Both the position numbers and the translations under genes were made by a program. This document shows positions 38,733 to 50,172 of a DNA stretch of 61,772 nucleotides, piece by piece (the first letter of the stretch is position 1; each line of letters begins with the position of its first letter). Location: positions 1-61,772 of the forward strand of contig NZ_WHTD01000032.1 of the NCBI RefSeq assembly GCF_009379765.1. Reading direction: 5' to 3'. Below the pieces are notes generated by a model. The model saw nothing but the letters and a program-made list of their open reading frames with translations. It made no database searches and was not told the origin of the DNA. The stretch comes from Actinophytocola sp. Its GTDB lineage: Bacteria > Actinomycetota > Actinomycetes > Mycobacteriales > Pseudonocardiaceae.

Positions 38733-39733
38733 TAGTCGTCCGCCGATCGGATGCGTCGTACCAGCAGGAAGTTGACCAGCGCGACCACCACCGTGACAAG
38801 GAACAGCGTCCACGCGATCGCGGCCGCGTAGCCGTACCGGCCGTTCGTCCAGAACTGCTGGTACAGGTACAGCACCACGGTCTGGAACTGCCGTTCGGAG
38901 CCGCCGTTGTTGTTGCGCGTGGTGTCGAACAGGAACGGCTCGGCGAACAGCTGCAGCGCGCCGATCGTCGACACGATCACCGTGAAGATGATCGTCGGCC
39001 GCAGGCTCGGGACCGTGATGTACCAGAACTGCTGCCACTTGCTCGCGCCGTCGATCGAGGCCGACTCGTACAGCTCGTAGGGGATCGTCTGCATCGCGGC
39101 GAGGTAGATCAGCGCGTTGTAGCCGGTCCAGTGCCAGGTCACCATCGCCGACACGGCGAGCCACGAGGACCACTTCTCCGCGCGCCAGTCCAGCGGGTTC
39201 TCCATGAACGGCTGGAGGAACCAGTTCAGCAGACCGAAGTCACGCGCGAAGATCTGGTTGAAGATCAGCGCGACCGCGGCCACCGACGTGATGTAGGGGA
39301 CCAGCACGCCCATCCGCAGGAACAGCCGCCCGCGCAGCCGGTAGTTCAGCAGGTGCGCGACGCCCAGCGCCAGCAGCAGCTGCGGCACCGTCGAGACCAG
39401 CCCGATGCCGAACGTGTTGACCAGCGCGTTGTGGAAGCTGTCGTCCTGCAGCAGGTTCGTGTAGTTGTCCAGCCCGACCGACACGTCCTCGCTGCCGGGC
39501 TTGCGCGGGCTCCACGACGTCGTCGAGATGAACGCCGTGTACACCAGGGGAAACAGGCCGAAAACCGCGAACAGCGCGAAGAACGGGACGATGTAGAGGT
39601 ACGGCGAGCCCTTGACGTCCCACCGGTAGAGCCGGGAGCGCCAGGCCTGCCGCCGCGGCGACGGCGGCCCTGCGGAGCGCCACCGGTCCTCCTCCGGTGG
39701 CGCTGCCGACGGACTGTCCAGCTCAGCCGTCAT
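38732..39733 (-). CDS. Sugar ABC transporter permease (first subunit)
   Basis: 333 aa with a polar N-terminus and six helices ([20 protein letters not shown] and others). The EAA loop is [20 protein letters not shown]. CebF/MalF-type. The ATG overlaps the binding-protein stop (ATGA). Confidence 0.9.
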   Translation of the reverse strand: MTAELDSPSAAPPEEDRWRSAGPPSPRRQAWRSRLYRWDVKGSPYLYIVPFFALFAVFGLFPLVYTAFISTTSWSPRKPGSEDVSVGLDNYTNLLQDDSFHNALVNTFGIGLVSTVPQLLLALGVAHLLNYRLRGRLFLRMGVLVPYITSVAAVALIFNQIFARDFGLLNWFLQPFMENPLDWRAEKWSSWLAVSAMVTWHWTGYNALIYLAAMQTIPYELYESASIDGASKWQQFWYITVPSLRPTIIFTVIVSTIGALQLFAEPFLFDTTRNNNGGSERQFQTVVLYLYQQFWTNGRYGYAAAIAWTLFLVTVVVALVNFLLVRRIRSADD

Positions 39734-41019
39734 CCATCACCCGCGGCGGCCTTGATGTCGTTCATCGCCGACTCCCAGGCCTCGTCGGCGTCGGTGCCCT
39801 GCTCGACGCTGTTCAGCGCGCCGGAGAAGGTGTTGCCGATGACGCCGCTCTGCGGCCCGTAGACCTGGACGGGTGCGTTCTCCAGCGAGGCGGGGAAGAT
39901 CTTCCCGGCCGGGGCGTTGTTGAAGAACTCCGAGGTGAAGTCCGCGACCTCGGGCTGGGTCCAGGTGCTCGTCTGGCTCGGGAAGTTGCCGATCGTCTTG
40001 AACAGCTTGACGTTCTGCTCGGGTGCGGTCAGCCACTTCGCCAGCTCCGCGGCGGCGTCGATGTTCTTGCCTTGCGAGGGCACCGTGACGTAGGAGCCGC
40101 CCCAGTTGCCGGAACCGCCGGGGATCGTGGCGATGTCCCACTTGCCCTTGGTCTCCGCGGCGTTGGCCTGGATGTAGCCCATCATCCACGCCGGGCAGGT
40201 GATCGTCGCGAACTGGCCCTGCTGGAAGCCGGTGTTCCACTCCGGCGAGAACTCCGGCAGCGCGGCCGACTGGCCGTCCTTGATCGCGGCCACGGTGAGG
40301 TCCCACGCGTCGCGCACCGCGTCGTTGCTCTCCACGATCAGCTCACCGTCGGCGTTGTAGAACGTCTCCTCGTCGTTGCCGAGGATGCCGGTGAACACGT
40401 GCCCACCCGCGTCGAACCACTTGACCTTGGGCACCTTCTGGACGAACCGGTCGCCCACGTCGACGTAGTCGTCCCATGTGGACCACAGCGCGGAGACGTC
40501 CTCGCGCTTGGTCGGCAGGCCCGCCTGGGCGAACAGGTCGGTGCGGTAGCACATCGCGAGGCCGCCGATGTCGGTCGGCAGCCCGATCAGCGTGCCGCCG
40601 TCCGCCGTGGACGCCCGCTGGACGGTCGACTCGGTCCACTGCGAGGTGTCGACGTCCTGGTCCTTGAAGTTGGTGAACTTGTCCGGCTGCCCGATGTAGC
40701 CGGACACCTGGCCCACCTCGATCACCTCGAGGTCGGCGGCGCCGGAGCCCGCGGTGAGCCGGGCCTGCAGGTTCTGGTGGTGGGTACCGAAGTCGCTCCG
40801 ATTCTCCTTGATCGTGATGTTGTCGTGCAGCTTCTCGTACTCGTCGTAGAGCTCCCGGTTGTCCGGTAACGAGAAGCTGTCGCCGAAGACGTTGATGGTC
40901 AGCGTGATCTCGCCGTTCGGGTCCGCGCCGTCCTCGTCGCTTCCGCACGCGGCGAGGACGAGGGCGCTCACCGCTGCCAGCGAGGCGACCATCGCGCTTC
41001 TGGGTCGTGCCGTTCGCAT
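39730..41019 (-). CDS. Sugar-binding lipoprotein, ABC family 1 (CebE-like)
   Basis: 429 aa. Signal peptide with lipobox LVLAAC, then a large binding domain (ITLTINVFGDSFSLPDNREL, WMMGYIQANAAETKGKWDI, IPGGSGNWGGSYVTVPSQG). It captures oligosaccharides released by the GH16 enzyme. ATG at 41019 with AGGAGGC upstream. It starts an operon of binding protein, two permeases and GH1, driven by the promoter at 41102-41130. Confidence 0.92.
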   Translation of the reverse strand: MRTARPRSAMVASLAAVSALVLAACGSDEDGADPNGEITLTINVFGDSFSLPDNRELYDEYEKLHDNITIKENRSDFGTHHQNLQARLTAGSGAADLEVIEVGQVSGYIGQPDKFTNFKDQDVDTSQWTESTVQRASTADGGTLIGLPTDIGGLAMCYRTDLFAQAGLPTKREDVSALWSTWDDYVDVGDRFVQKVPKVKWFDAGGHVFTGILGNDEETFYNADGELIVESNDAVRDAWDLTVAAIKDGQSAALPEFSPEWNTGFQQGQFATITCPAWMMGYIQANAAETKGKWDIATIPGGSGNWGGSYVTVPSQGKNIDAAAELAKWLTAPEQNVKLFKTIGNFPSQTSTWTQPEVADFTSEFFNNAPAGKIFPASLENAPVQVYGPQSGVIGNTFSGALNSVEQGTDADEAWESAMNDIKAAAGDG

Positions 41020-41076
41020 GTTGGCCTCCTGCGGCCGGGTGGCCGGCCACGTCGCTGTGGGTTCGAGCCGCATTCG

Positions 41077-41130
41077 TGAGAGCGCTCTCATGGGTGACCG
41101 AAGGATCTCGTTCGCTTTGGTCGCTGTCAA
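41077..41130 (-). promoter_or_regulatory. Promoter plus CebR-type operator of the sugar importer
   Basis: Minus strand TTGACA (41125-41130), 17-nt spacer, GATCCT (41102-41107). Just downstream, at the expected transcription start, is the perfect palindrome TGAGAGCGCTCTCA (41077-41090). The LacI protein coded at 35301 is the likely binder. Confidence 0.8.
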
Positions 41131-41176
41131 GACCCCGTAACCAGGACGTTGCGGACAGAGGTCGCGGATAGGGACC

Positions 41177-41214
41177 GGCTCCCCTCGCACCAGGGACAGG
41201 GTGCGAGAGGAGCC
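41177..41214 (-). terminator. Strong hairpin terminator after the DUF1996 gene
   Basis: GGCTCC-c-CTCGCACC pairs with GGTGCGAG-a-GGAGCC across an 8-nt loop: a 14-bp stem with one mismatch, separating the GH16-DUF1996 unit from the importer operon. Confidence 0.75.
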
Positions 41215-41243
41215 GGGAAACGATCCGAGCGCCACGTGGCCTA

Positions 41244-42223
41244 TTACTGGTCGATCGGATCGCCGTCGGTGCCGCAGATGTAGCCGGCGTTGACGCAGTT
41301 GGTCACCCGTCGTTGCAGCTCGCCGGGGTCCCAGGCGTTCATGAAGTCGCCGTGGAAGGTGTACCCGGGCGCGGTCGTCACGTTGACCTCGTCCCGGGTG
41401 CCGGCGGGCGTGAGCCCGCGCCGTTGACCGGGTAGGTGATGAGCAGCTCCACCCGCGGCAGCACGACGGGATGGCCGGCCGGGCAGGTCGGCCCCACCGC
41501 GAACGTCATGTGGTCGCGATGGTTGGGGCTGTCCAGCCGCTGACCGTCCCAACAGGTCGGGAAGTCGAGGTAGTTCTCGAGCTTCGTGCCCGCGGGGCAG
41601 CTCGGGAAGTCCCGGTAGGCCTCGGGCAGCCCGACGCAGGACCAGCGCGCGGCCGGGTTCTCGGCAGGGCTCGTCGCCAGGGCGTTGCCCACCACGTACC
41701 GCAGTCCCTGCGGCGGAGCCGCGGCCCGCACGTGGTCGGTGATGCCCTGGTAGTAGACGGTGACCCGGTCGGGTGGAACGGGCTGCCCGTTCTGGTACAG
41801 CGTCGGCGTCCAGTACGCGGACAGGTCCACGTCCGGGTCGCAGTTGGTGGCGCCCAGCCGCAGCGAGTCCAGCGTGGAGTGCGCGTTCGTCGTGCGGTTG
41901 CCGTAGAACTCGTGGACGTGCGACGCGCCGGCCTGGCCGGGCAGGACGATGGGGTCATCGCCCTGCCGGTGGCTCGACCGGCACTCCGCCCGGAACTCCG
42001 AGCCGCGGACCGGGGCGCGCTGCTGCGCCACGATCGCCGCGTGCTGCTCGGCGTCCGGCACGTACCCGTGCGCGGAGTGGTCGACCGGCGCGGTCGCGCC
42101 GGTGGAGCCTGTCAGCAGGGCGACCGCCAGCACCACCGCCGACGCCGTCGCGGACAGGGTCACCGAGCGCCCGAACGCCCTGGCCAGGGGCGTTCGGGTG
42201 GCTCGTCGCGGGGACGTGGCCAT
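41244..42223 (-). pseudogene. DUF1996 secreted protein, frameshifted near its C-terminus
   Basis: An exported protein (signal region SVTLSATASAVVLAVALLTG) with the DUF1996 core SHVHEFYGN, LSAYWTPTLYQNG and CPAGHPVVLPRVELLITYPVNG. After that the frame continues with unrelated GSRPPAPGTRST, while another frame continues properly: GLTPAGTRDEVNVTT, APGYTFHGDFMNAW, QRRVTNCVNAGYICG, to a stop at 41244. One base is missing in a G-rich run near 41425. The last 55 residues are lost unless this is a sequencing error. Partner of the GH16 gene, 1 bp after its stop; it may bind polysaccharide. Confidence 0.8.
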
Positions 42224-42224
42224 G

Positions 42225-43631
42225 TCAGTGGCCGAAGGTGAACCAGTTGACGTTGACGAAGTCGGCCGGCTGGCCGCTGGTGAAGGTCAGGAACACGTCG
42301 TGCACCCCGGTGACCCCGCTGATGTTCGCCGGAATGGTCCGCCAGCTCTGCCAGCCGCCCGTGTTGCCGACCGCGAAGCTGCCGATCGGCGTGTTCGACC
42401 GCGAGTCCAGCCGCACCTCGACCAGGCCGCTGACCCCGCCCGCGGCGCCGGATGCGACCCGCGCGGAGAACTGCCGCGCCGGGTCGGCGCCGAAGTCGAT
42501 GTCGTCGTAGCGCGCCCAGTCGCCGTTGGCCGCCCAGCCCACGTAGCTGCCGCCGCCCGTGTCGGCCGCGCCGTCGACGGCAAGCCCGCTCTGCTGCTGG
42601 AAGTTCTCGGCCTGGAGCGTGGTGTACGCGCTGCCGCCACCACCCGGCGGCGGGTCGGTCGGGTCGCCGCCATCGCCTCCGCGCGACCACACCGCCACGT
42701 AGTCGACGAGCATCGGGCGGCCGGACACGGTCTCGGCCACCGGGGTCGCCCGGCCGGCCACGCCGTCGGGGAACGCGCCGCCCATCGCGACGTTGAGGAT
42801 GATGAAGTACCCGGCGTGGCTGGTCATCTGGGTCCACGTGTCTGCCGGCAGCTGGCCCTGGCTGACGCTGTGGAACTGCTGCCCGTCGACGTACCAGCGC
42901 AGCTGGTTGGGCGACACGCTCTGGTCCCACTCGAACCGGTAGGTGTGGAAGGCCGACTGGCACGACGCGCCGGGGCACGCGCGGCTGGTGCCGAGGCCGT
43001 TGAACTCGTTGCACGGCCCGCCCGGCGCGACTCCACAGTGGAGCACGCCCCACACGGAGTTGATCCCGTTGACGTTCTCCATGATGTCGAACTCGCCGAT
43101 GCCCGGCCAGTTCCAGTAGTTGCCCCGGAAGGGTGAGCCGAGCGCCCAGAACGCGGGCCAGTAGCCGAGCGCCTCGCTGCCGGTCACATTGGGCATCTGG
43201 ATGCGGCCCTCGATGCGCAGCACGCCGCCCTCGGGTGCCTTGAAGTCGGTGCGCTGGGTCTCGATGCGGGCCGAGGTCCAGTTGCCGGCGCCGTCGCGCA
43301 GCGGGGTGATCCGCAGGTTGCCGGAGCCGTCGACGCTCACGTTGGCGGGGTTGTTGGTGTGCGCGGCGATCTCACCGGTGCCCCAGTTGCCGGGGCCGCC
43401 GGGGTAGCTGTGGCCGATGTCGAAGATCCAGTTCGACGACGACGGCAGGGTGCCGGCAGAACCTTCGAAGTCGTCGGCCCAGACCTGCGTCCACCCCGCA
43501 TCCGGTGGGGGAACAGAGGCTTCGGCGCTATGGGTCATCGGCGCGATGATCGCGACCGCCGCGGCGGCCGCGCCGAACGCGACCAGCCTTCGGCGCCTGG
43601 GTGGGTGTGCCGGGGGAGAGGTAGGGGGCAT
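42225..43631 (-). CDS. Secreted GH16 beta-glucanase with CBM6
   Basis: 468 aa. Signal peptide (RRRRLVAFGAAAAAVAIIAP), GH16 catalytic domain about 45-320 with GEFDIMENVNG (nucleophile E180, acid/base E185) and WPAFWALG, a Gly/Pro-rich linker (PTDPPPGGGGS), then a CBM6 (AENFQQQSGLAVDG to the C-terminus). It cleaves beta-1,3(-1,4)-glucan outside the cell. ATG at 43631 with AAGGAGG. An operator-containing promoter lies at 43708-43736. Confidence 0.93.
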   Translation of the reverse strand: MPPTSPPAHPPRRRRLVAFGAAAAAVAIIAPMTHSAEASVPPPDAGWTQVWADDFEGSAGTLPSSSNWIFDIGHSYPGGPGNWGTGEIAAHTNNPANVSVDGSGNLRITPLRDGAGNWTSARIETQRTDFKAPEGGVLRIEGRIQMPNVTGSEALGYWPAFWALGSPFRGNYWNWPGIGEFDIMENVNGINSVWGVLHCGVAPGGPCNEFNGLGTSRACPGASCQSAFHTYRFEWDQSVSPNQLRWYVDGQQFHSVSQGQLPADTWTQMTSHAGYFIILNVAMGGAFPDGVAGRATPVAETVSGRPMLVDYVAVWSRGGDGGDPTDPPPGGGGSAYTTLQAENFQQQSGLAVDGAADTGGGSYVGWAANGDWARYDDIDFGADPARQFSARVASGAAGGVSGLVEVRLDSRSNTPIGSFAVGNTGGWQSWRTIPANISGVTGVHDVFLTFTSGQPADFVNVNWFTFGH

Positions 43632-43707
43632 GGCGGTGACCTCCTTGTCACGCTCGGGCAGGGTTCCGAGTGCCTGTCGCGACAGGCCGCAGATATTGCC
43701 GTATGCC

Positions 43708-43736
43708 ATGGAAGCGCTCTCACAACGGATTGTCAA
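43708..43736 (-). promoter_or_regulatory. Promoter and CebR-type operator of the GH16 gene
   Basis: Minus strand TTGACA (43731-43736), 17-nt spacer, TTCCAT (43708-43713). TGGAAGCGCTCTCA (43709-43722, plus-strand reading) overlaps spacer and -10 and shares AGCGCTCTCA with the importer operator. Confidence 0.7.
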
Positions 43737-44002
43737 CTGCTGATGACCGACCGGCGTACTTCCAATTCCGATCGCACCGGTTACCCTGAAGTAGGCGAAC
43801 GTCGGCGCCGGGATGCCCTCACCAGGGTGTAGGGCGCCTTATCGTGCGGATCACGTCCATCGTTACACCGATCCCGACAAATCCGCCCTCCGATGCATAG
43901 ATCCTGGGTTTCGGGACTGTTAAGCTCACGTCAACACGCGGGCCACCGCCGTCCCGCGCCCAGGTAGCAACTGAGCGCGAGGACGACGAGGGAGGTCGAC
44001 GC
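43737..44002. other. Divergent intergenic region upstream of gltB
   Basis: Contains no gene. A GGGAGGTC ribosome site lies 7 nt before the gltB GTG. Weak dyads (GGCGCC ends at 43804 and 43833; CCCTCACCAGGG between them) are visible, but no clear -35/-10 pair. Confidence 0.5.
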
Positions 44003-47000
44003 GTGATTTTTTCTGCCATTCCCGCTGCGCAGGGTCTTTACGACCCCACTGCCGAGCGTGACGCGTGTGGCGTGGCCATGGTCGCCGACATACACGGGCG
44101 ACGCTCCCACGAGATCGTCACCGATGCCTTGGTGGCGCTGGCCAACCTGGAGCACCGCGGTGCCGCCGGGGCCGAGCCGACCAGCGGCGACGGTGCCGGC
44201 ATCCTGCTCCAGCTTCCCGACGGCCTCCTTCGCGAGGTCGTGGACTTCGACCTTCCCGAGGCGGACGAGCGAGGCGCGCACACCTACGCGACCGGTCTCG
44301 CGTTCCTGCCCACCGACCTCGACCAGCGGGCCAGAGCCGTCTCGCTGATCGAGCGCATCGCCGAGGAGGAGGGCCTGGAGGTGCTCGGCTGGCGGGACCT
44401 GCCCGTCGAGCCCGAGTCCGCCGGCGTCGGCCCGACCGCCCGCTCGGTGATGCCGCACTTCGCGATGCCGTTCGTCGCCGCGTACCCGGACGCCGCGGGC
44501 AGCCGGGTGGCCGGCATCGAGCTGGACCGGCTGGCCTTCTGCCTGCGCAAGCGTGCCGAGCACGAGAGCGTCGCCGCCGGCTGCGGGGTCTACTTCCCGT
44601 CGCTGTCCGCGCGGACGGTGGTCTACAAGGGAATGCTGACCACCGCGCAGCTGCCGGTGTTCTTCGTCGACCTCACCGACGAGCGGCTGGCGAGCGCGAT
44701 CGCGCTGGTGCACAGCCGGTTCTCCACCAACACGTTCCCGTCCTGGCCGCTCGCGCACCCGTTCCGGTTCGTCGCGCACAACGGTGAGATCAACACGATC
44801 CGCGGCAACCGCAACCGCATGCGCGCCCGCGAGGCGCTGCTGACCACCGCGATGATCCCGGGCGACCTCACCCGGCTCTACCCGATCTGCGACCCGGACG
44901 GCTCGGACTCCGCGTCCTTCGACGAGGTGCTGGAGCTGTTGCACCTCGGCGGGCGCACGCTGCCGCACGCGGTGCTGATGATGATCCCGGAGGCGTGGGA
45001 GAACGCCCCCGTCGGAGACGGGAATCGGACCACGGCCACCATGTCCGCCGAGCTTCGGGCGTTCTACAAGTTCCACTCGAGCCTCATGGAGCCGTGGGAC
45101 GGTCCGGCCAGCGTGACGTTCTCCGACGGCACGCTCGTCGGCGCGGTCCTGGATCGCAACGGCCTGCGCCCCGCGCGCTGGTGGCGCACGACCGACGACC
45201 GGGTCGTGCTCGCCAGCGAGACCGGCGTGCTGGACGTGCCGCCGGAGAAGGTCGTGGCCAAGGGCCGGCTGCGGCCGGGCCGGATGTTCCTCGTGGACAC
45301 CGAGGCCGGCACGATCGTCGACGACGACCAGGTCAAGTCGGCGCTCGCCCAGGAGCTCCCGTACGAGGAGTGGCTGCACGCCGGGCTGCTCAAGATCGCC
45401 AACCTGCCCGACCGCGAGCACGTCGTGCAGACCAACGAGTCCGTGCTGCGCCGCCAGCTCTCCTTCGGGTACACCGAGGAGGAGCTCAAGGTCCTGCTCG
45501 CGCCGATGGCGCTCGCCGGTGCCGAGCCGATCGGCTCGATGGGCACCGACACCCCGCCCGCCGCGCTCTCCCGGCGCTCCCGGCTGCTCTACGACTACTT
45601 CAAGCAGAACTTCGCCCAGGTCACCAACCCGCCGCTGGACGCGATCCGCGAGGAGATCGTCACGTCCGTGCAGCGCATCATGGGCCCCGAGCAGAACCTG
45701 CTCGAGCCGAGCCCCGCGTCCTGCCGGCACATCCAGCTGCCCTACCCGGTCATCGACAACGACGAGCTGGCCAAGCTCATCCACGTCAACGACGACGGCG
45801 ACATGCCGGGCTACGCCTGCACGGTCGTCCCCGGACTGTATGAGGTGGACGGTGGCGGCGCGGCCCTCGAGGCGGCCATCGCCCGGGTACGCAGGGACGC
45901 GTCCGAGGCGATCGCCGCGGGTGCCCGGATCCTCGTGCTGTCCGACCGGGACTCCGACCACCAGATGGCGGCGATCCCCTCGCTGCTGCTCGTCTCCGCG
46001 GTGCACCACCACCTGGTGCGCACCAAGGAGCGGCTGCGGGTCGCGCTGGTCGTCGAGACGGGCGACGCGCGCGAGGTGCACCATGTCGCGCTGCTGCTCG
46101 GCTACGGCGCCGCGGCGGTCAACCCCTACCTCGCCTTCGAGACGATCGAGAACGAGATCCGGCGCGGCACGATCACCGGCATCGATCCCCGCCGGGCCAT
46201 CCGCAACTACGTGACCGCGCTCGTCAAGGGCGTCCTCAAGATCATGTCCAAGATGGGCATCTCCACCGTCGGCGCCTATACAGCCGCGCAGGTGTTCGAG
46301 GCGTTCGGGCTCGCGGGCGACCTGCTGGACGAGTACTTCACCGGCACCAGCTCCAAGCTCGGCGGCGTCGGCCTGGACGTGCTCGCCGAGGAGGTGGCCG
46401 TCCGCCACCACGGCGCGCACCCGGAGAACCCGACCGACCGGGTGCACCGGCGCCTGGAGGTCGGCGGCGAGTACGCCTACCGGCGCGAGGGCGAGCTGCA
46501 CCTGTTCACCCCGGAGACCGTGTTCCTGTTGCAGCACGCGACGAAGACGCGCAGTGAGGACGTGTACCGCGAGTACGTGTCCGAGGTGGAGCGGCTGAAC
46601 CGGGAGGGCGGCGCGCTGCGCGGCCTGTTCAAGCTGCGCACCGCGACGTCCATGGGCCGTACCCCGGTGCCGCTGGACGAGGTCGAGCCGGTCGAGTCGA
46701 TCCTCAAGCGGTTCAACACCGGCGCGATGTCCTACGGCTCGATCAGCGCGGAGGCGCACGAGACCCTCGCCGTCGCGATGAACCGGCTCGGCGGGCGGTC
46801 CAACACCGGCGAGGGCGGAGAGGACACCGACCGCCTCTACGACGCCGAGCGGCGTTCCGCGATCAAGCAGATCGCGAGCGGCAGGTTCGGCGTCACGAGC
46901 GAGTACCTGGTCAACGCCACCGACCTGCAGATCAAGATGGCGCAGGGCGCGAAGCCGGGGGAGGGCGGCCAGCTGCCGCCGAACAAGGTGTGGCCGTGGA

Positions 47001-48607
47001 TCGCGCGTACCCGGCACTCCACCGCCGGGGTCGGGCTGATCTCGCCGCCGCCGCACCACGACATCTACTCCATCGAGGATCTCGCCCAGCTGATCCACGA
47101 CCTCAAGAACGCCAACGAGCACGCGCGCGTGCACGTGAAGCTCGTGAGTGAGCACGGGGTCGGCACGGTCGCCGCGGGCGTGTCCAAGGCGCACGCGGAC
47201 GTCGTGCTGATCTCCGGGCACGACGGCGGCACCGGTGCCTCGCCGCTCAACTCGCTCAAGCACGCCGGCACGCCGTGGGAGGTCGGGCTCGCCGAGACGC
47301 AGCAGACGTTGCTGCTCAACGGTTTGCGCGACCGGATCACCGTGCAGGTGGACGGTGCGATGAAGACCGGGCGGGACGTGGTCATCGCGGCGCTGCTCGG
47401 GGCCGAGGAGTACGGGTTCGCCACCGCGCCGCTGATCGTGGCCGGCTGCGTGATGATGCGGGTGTGCCACCTGGACACCTGCCCGGTCGGCGTCGCGACG
47501 CAGAACCCGGTGCTGCGCGAGCGGTACACCGGGCAGGCCGAGCACGTGGTCAACTTCTTCCACTTCGTCGCGCACGAGGTGCGGGAGATGCTGGCCGAGC
47601 TCGGCTTCCACACGCTCGACGAGGCGATCGGGCACGCGGAGCTGCTCGACGTGGACGAGGCCGTGGAGCACTGGAAGGCCCGCGGGCTGGACCTGTCGCC
47701 GGTGTTCCTGGTGCCGGAGACCAGCTACGGCGGCGCCCGGCGGCGGGTCCGCGCCCAGGACCACGGGCTCGACCAGGCGCTGGACCGCACGCTCATCCAG
47801 CTCGCCGAGGCGGCGCTGGAGGACGCGCACCCGCTGAGCATCGAGCTTCCGGTGCGCAACGTGAACCGGACCGTCGGCACCCTGCTCGGCTCCGAGGTCA
47901 CCCGCCGCTACGGCGGCGACGGGCTGCCCGACGACACCATCCACATCGGACTCCAGGGCTCGGCGGGCCAGTCGCTGGGCGCGTTCCTGCCGGCCGGCAT
48001 CACGCTGGACCTGGTCGGCGACGCCAACGACTACGTCGGCAAGGGCCTGTCCGGCGGGCGGATCATCGTGCGGCCGCACCCCGACTCGGCGTTCGCGGCC
48101 GAGCAGCAGGTGATCGGCGGCAACGTGATCGCCTACGGCGCCACCGGCGGAGAGCTGTTCCTGCGCGGCCGGGTCGGCGAGCGGTTCTGTGTCCGGAACT
48201 CCGGCGCGGTGGCCGTGGCCGAGGGTGTCGGCGACCACGCGTTCGAGTACATGACCGGCGGCCGGGCGGTGGTGCTCGGCCCGACCGGGCGCAACCTCGC
48301 GGCAGGAATGTCCGGCGGCATCGCCTACGTGCTCGACCTGGACCCGCAGCTGGTCAACACGGCGATGGTCGACCTGCAGCGCCCGGGCGGCGAGGACCTG
48401 CGGTGGCTGCGCGAGATCGTCTCCGCGCACCACAAGAACACCGGATCGGCGGTAGCGGCGTCGCTGCTCGGCGACTGGACCCGGCGTGCGGCCTCGTTCA
48501 CGAAGGTGATGCCGCGCGACTACCAGCGCGTGCTCGAGGCGATGCGGCTCGCCGCCGCCGAGGGGCGCGACATCGACGAGGCGGTCATGGAGGCTTCGCG
48601 TGGCTGA
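44003..48607 (+). CDS. gltB: Glutamate synthase large subunit (NADPH-GOGAT alpha)
   Basis: 1534 aa, normal size. N-terminal class II glutaminase: C22 in [12 protein letters not shown] becomes the catalytic N-terminus after removal of a 21-residue propeptide. The central FMN domain has [16 protein letters not shown] and the [13 protein letters not shown] segment; the [3Fe-4S] cysteines are in [19 protein letters not shown]; the C-terminal beta-helix domain has repeated Gly ([13 protein letters not shown]). It makes two glutamates from glutamine and 2-oxoglutarate. GTG start; 8-nt overlap with gltD. Confidence 0.97.
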   Translation: MIFSAIPAAQGLYDPTAERDACGVAMVADIHGRRSHEIVTDALVALANLEHRGAAGAEPTSGDGAGILLQLPDGLLREVVDFDLPEADERGAHTYATGLAFLPTDLDQRARAVSLIERIAEEEGLEVLGWRDLPVEPESAGVGPTARSVMPHFAMPFVAAYPDAAGSRVAGIELDRLAFCLRKRAEHESVAAGCGVYFPSLSARTVVYKGMLTTAQLPVFFVDLTDERLASAIALVHSRFSTNTFPSWPLAHPFRFVAHNGEINTIRGNRNRMRAREALLTTAMIPGDLTRLYPICDPDGSDSASFDEVLELLHLGGRTLPHAVLMMIPEAWENAPVGDGNRTTATMSAELRAFYKFHSSLMEPWDGPASVTFSDGTLVGAVLDRNGLRPARWWRTTDDRVVLASETGVLDVPPEKVVAKGRLRPGRMFLVDTEAGTIVDDDQVKSALAQELPYEEWLHAGLLKIANLPDREHVVQTNESVLRRQLSFGYTEEELKVLLAPMALAGAEPIGSMGTDTPPAALSRRSRLLYDYFKQNFAQVTNPPLDAIREEIVTSVQRIMGPEQNLLEPSPASCRHIQLPYPVIDNDELAKLIHVNDDGDMPGYACTVVPGLYEVDGGGAALEAAIARVRRDASEAIAAGARILVLSDRDSDHQMAAIPSLLLVSAVHHHLVRTKERLRVALVVETGDAREVHHVALLLGYGAAAVNPYLAFETIENEIRRGTITGIDPRRAIRNYVTALVKGVLKIMSKMGISTVGAYTAAQVFEAFGLAGDLLDEYFTGTSSKLGGVGLDVLAEEVAVRHHGAHPENPTDRVHRRLEVGGEYAYRREGELHLFTPETVFLLQHATKTRSEDVYREYVSEVERLNREGGALRGLFKLRTATSMGRTPVPLDEVEPVESILKRFNTGAMSYGSISAEAHETLAVAMNRLGGRSNTGEGGEDTDRLYDAERRSAIKQIASGRFGVTSEYLVNATDLQIKMAQGAKPGEGGQLPPNKVWPWIARTRHSTAGVGLISPPPHHDIYSIEDLAQLIHDLKNANEHARVHVKLVSEHGVGTVAAGVSKAHADVVLISGHDGGTGASPLNSLKHAGTPWEVGLAETQQTLLLNGLRDRITVQVDGAMKTGRDVVIAALLGAEEYGFATAPLIVAGCVMMRVCHLDTCPVGVATQNPVLRERYTGQAEHVVNFFHFVAHEVREMLAELGFHTLDEAIGHAELLDVDEAVEHWKARGLDLSPVFLVPETSYGGARRRVRAQDHGLDQALDRTLIQLAEAALEDAHPLSIELPVRNVNRTVGTLLGSEVTRRYGGDGLPDDTIHIGLQGSAGQSLGAFLPAGITLDLVGDANDYVGKGLSGGRIIVRPHPDSAFAAEQQVIGGNVIAYGATGGELFLRGRVGERFCVRNSGAVAVAEGVGDHAFEYMTGGRAVVLGPTGRNLAAGMSGGIAYVLDLDPQLVNTAMVDLQRPGGEDLRWLREIVSAHHKNTGSAVAASLLGDWTRRAASFTKVMPRDYQRVLEAMRLAAAEGRDIDEAVMEASRG

Positions 48608-50120
48608 CCCCAGCGGCTTTCTCAAGAACAACCGGAAGGACGCGCCGAAGCGGGCCAAGGCGGACCGGCTGGCGGACTGGCACGAGGTCTACGCGAACCT
48701 CGAGCCCACGGAGCGCGCCGAGCAGGTGCGCGCCCAGGCATCGCGGTGTATGGACTGCGGGATCCCGTTCTGTCACTCGGATTCCGCGGGGTGTCCACTC
48801 GGGAACCTGATCCCGGAGTGGAACGACCTGGTCCGGGTCGGCGACTGGTCGGCGGCGAGCGAGCGGCTGCACGCCACCAACAACTTCCCGGAGTTCACCG
48901 GGCGGCTGTGCCCGGCGCCGTGCGAGACCGCGTGCGTGCTGTCGATCTCCCCGATGTCCGGCGGACCGGTGGCGATCAAGCGCGTCGAGCAGGCCATCGC
49001 CGACGTGTCGTGGGACAAGGACCTGGTCCGCCCGTGGCAGGCGGCGGTGTCCTCGGGCAAGCGGGTGGCGGTCGTCGGCTCCGGCCCGGCCGGGCTCGCC
49101 GCGGCCCAGCAGCTGACCCGCGCCGGGCACGAGGTCACCGTGTACGAACGCGACGACCGGCTCGGCGGGCTGCTGCGCTATGGCATCCCCGAGTTCAAGA
49201 TGGAGAAGAAGGTCCTCGACCGGCGGCTCGCGCAGCTGCGTTCCGAGGGCACCCGGTTCGTGACCGGCTGCGAGGTGGGCGGCGCCAAGCCGGGCGACCT
49301 CTCGGTCGAGACGCTGCGGTCCTCGTTCGACTCCGTGGTGCTCGCCGTCGGCGCGCTGCGCGGCCGGGACGCGCCGGACATCCCCGGGCGGTCGCTGTCC
49401 GGGGTGCACCTCGCGATGGAGCACCTGGTACCGGCCAACAAGGAGTGCGAGGGCGACGGGCCGACGTCGATCTCCGCCGCGGGCAAGCAGGTGCTGATCA
49501 TCGGCGGCGGCGACACCGGGGCCGACTGCTACGGCACGGCGACCCGGCAGGGTGCGCTGTCGGTGACCCAGCTCGACCAGTACCCGCAGCCGCCGGACGC
49601 GCGCGACGACGACATCTCGCCGTGGCCGGTGTGGCCGTGGGTACTGCGGACCTACCCCGCGCACGAGGAGGCGGGGGAGCGGCGGTTCGCCGTGGCGGTC
49701 GAGGAGTTCGTCGGTGACTCGTCGGGTGCGGTGAGCTCGGTGCGGCTGCGCGAGGTCGTGGTGCGCAGGGACCCCGAGACGGGCGTCCGGGAGGTCTGCC
49801 CGGTGGGCGACCACGCCGAGGAGGTCCCCGCGGACCTGGTCCTGCTGGCGATCGGCTTCGAGGGTGTCGAACACATGCCGCTGCTGGACGGCCTCGGCCT
49901 GACGCTGACCCGCCGGGGCACCCTGTCCTGTGGCCCCGACTGGCAGACGCCCGCCGACGGGGTCTTCGTCTGCGGCGACGCGCACCGTGGCGCTTCCCTT
50001 GTGGTGTGGGCGATCGCGGAGGGCCGCTCGGTCGCCGGCGCGGTCGACGCGTACCTCACCGGCCACTCGGACCTGCCGTCTCCCGTCCACCCGACGGCGC
50101 TGCCGCTCGCGGTGGTCTGA
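48600..50120 (+). CDS. gltD: Glutamate synthase small subunit
   Basis: 506 aa. N-terminal cysteine clusters [10 protein letters not shown] and CPAPCETAC bind two [4Fe-4S] centres; FAD loop [18 protein letters not shown] loop [11 protein letters not shown]. It passes electrons from NADPH to GltB. Followed by a strong terminator. Confidence 0.97.
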   Translation: MADPSGFLKNNRKDAPKRAKADRLADWHEVYANLEPTERAEQVRAQASRCMDCGIPFCHSDSAGCPLGNLIPEWNDLVRVGDWSAASERLHATNNFPEFTGRLCPAPCETACVLSISPMSGGPVAIKRVEQAIADVSWDKDLVRPWQAAVSSGKRVAVVGSGPAGLAAAQQLTRAGHEVTVYERDDRLGGLLRYGIPEFKMEKKVLDRRLAQLRSEGTRFVTGCEVGGAKPGDLSVETLRSSFDSVVLAVGALRGRDAPDIPGRSLSGVHLAMEHLVPANKECEGDGPTSISAAGKQVLIIGGGDTGADCYGTATRQGALSVTQLDQYPQPPDARDDDISPWPVWPWVLRTYPAHEEAGERRFAVAVEEFVGDSSGAVSSVRLREVVVRRDPETGVREVCPVGDHAEEVPADLVLLAIGFEGVEHMPLLDGLGLTLTRRGTLSCGPDWQTPADGVFVCGDAHRGASLVVWAIAEGRSVAGAVDAYLTGHSDLPSPVHPTALPLAVV

Positions 50121-50125
50121 CCTCC

Positions 50126-50151
50126 GGGCCGGCACAACGGCGTGCCGGCCC
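50126..50151 (+). terminator. gltBD terminator hairpin
   Basis: GGGCCGGCAC-AACGGC-GTGCCGGCCC: a perfect 10-bp stem 5 nt after the gltD stop. Confidence 0.8.
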
Positions 50152-50172
50152 GGCCCCCTTCGTGGCCCGGGT

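Noticed and set aside
38718..38736. CTAGTGTCCCCCGCC at the junction of the two sugar permeases, identical to 15 bases of element B's end
   Set aside because: There is no inverted partner, and the bases are a normal stop-start overlap coding Met-Ser-Pro-Ala. Probably coincidence, though worth including in a genome-wide count of element ends.
43931..48658. A 1575-codon open frame antisense to gltB
   Set aside because: It is an open shadow frame caused by high-GC codon bias; its translation is low-complexity and Arg/Val/Gly/His-rich with no motif, while the plus strand codes a complete GltB.
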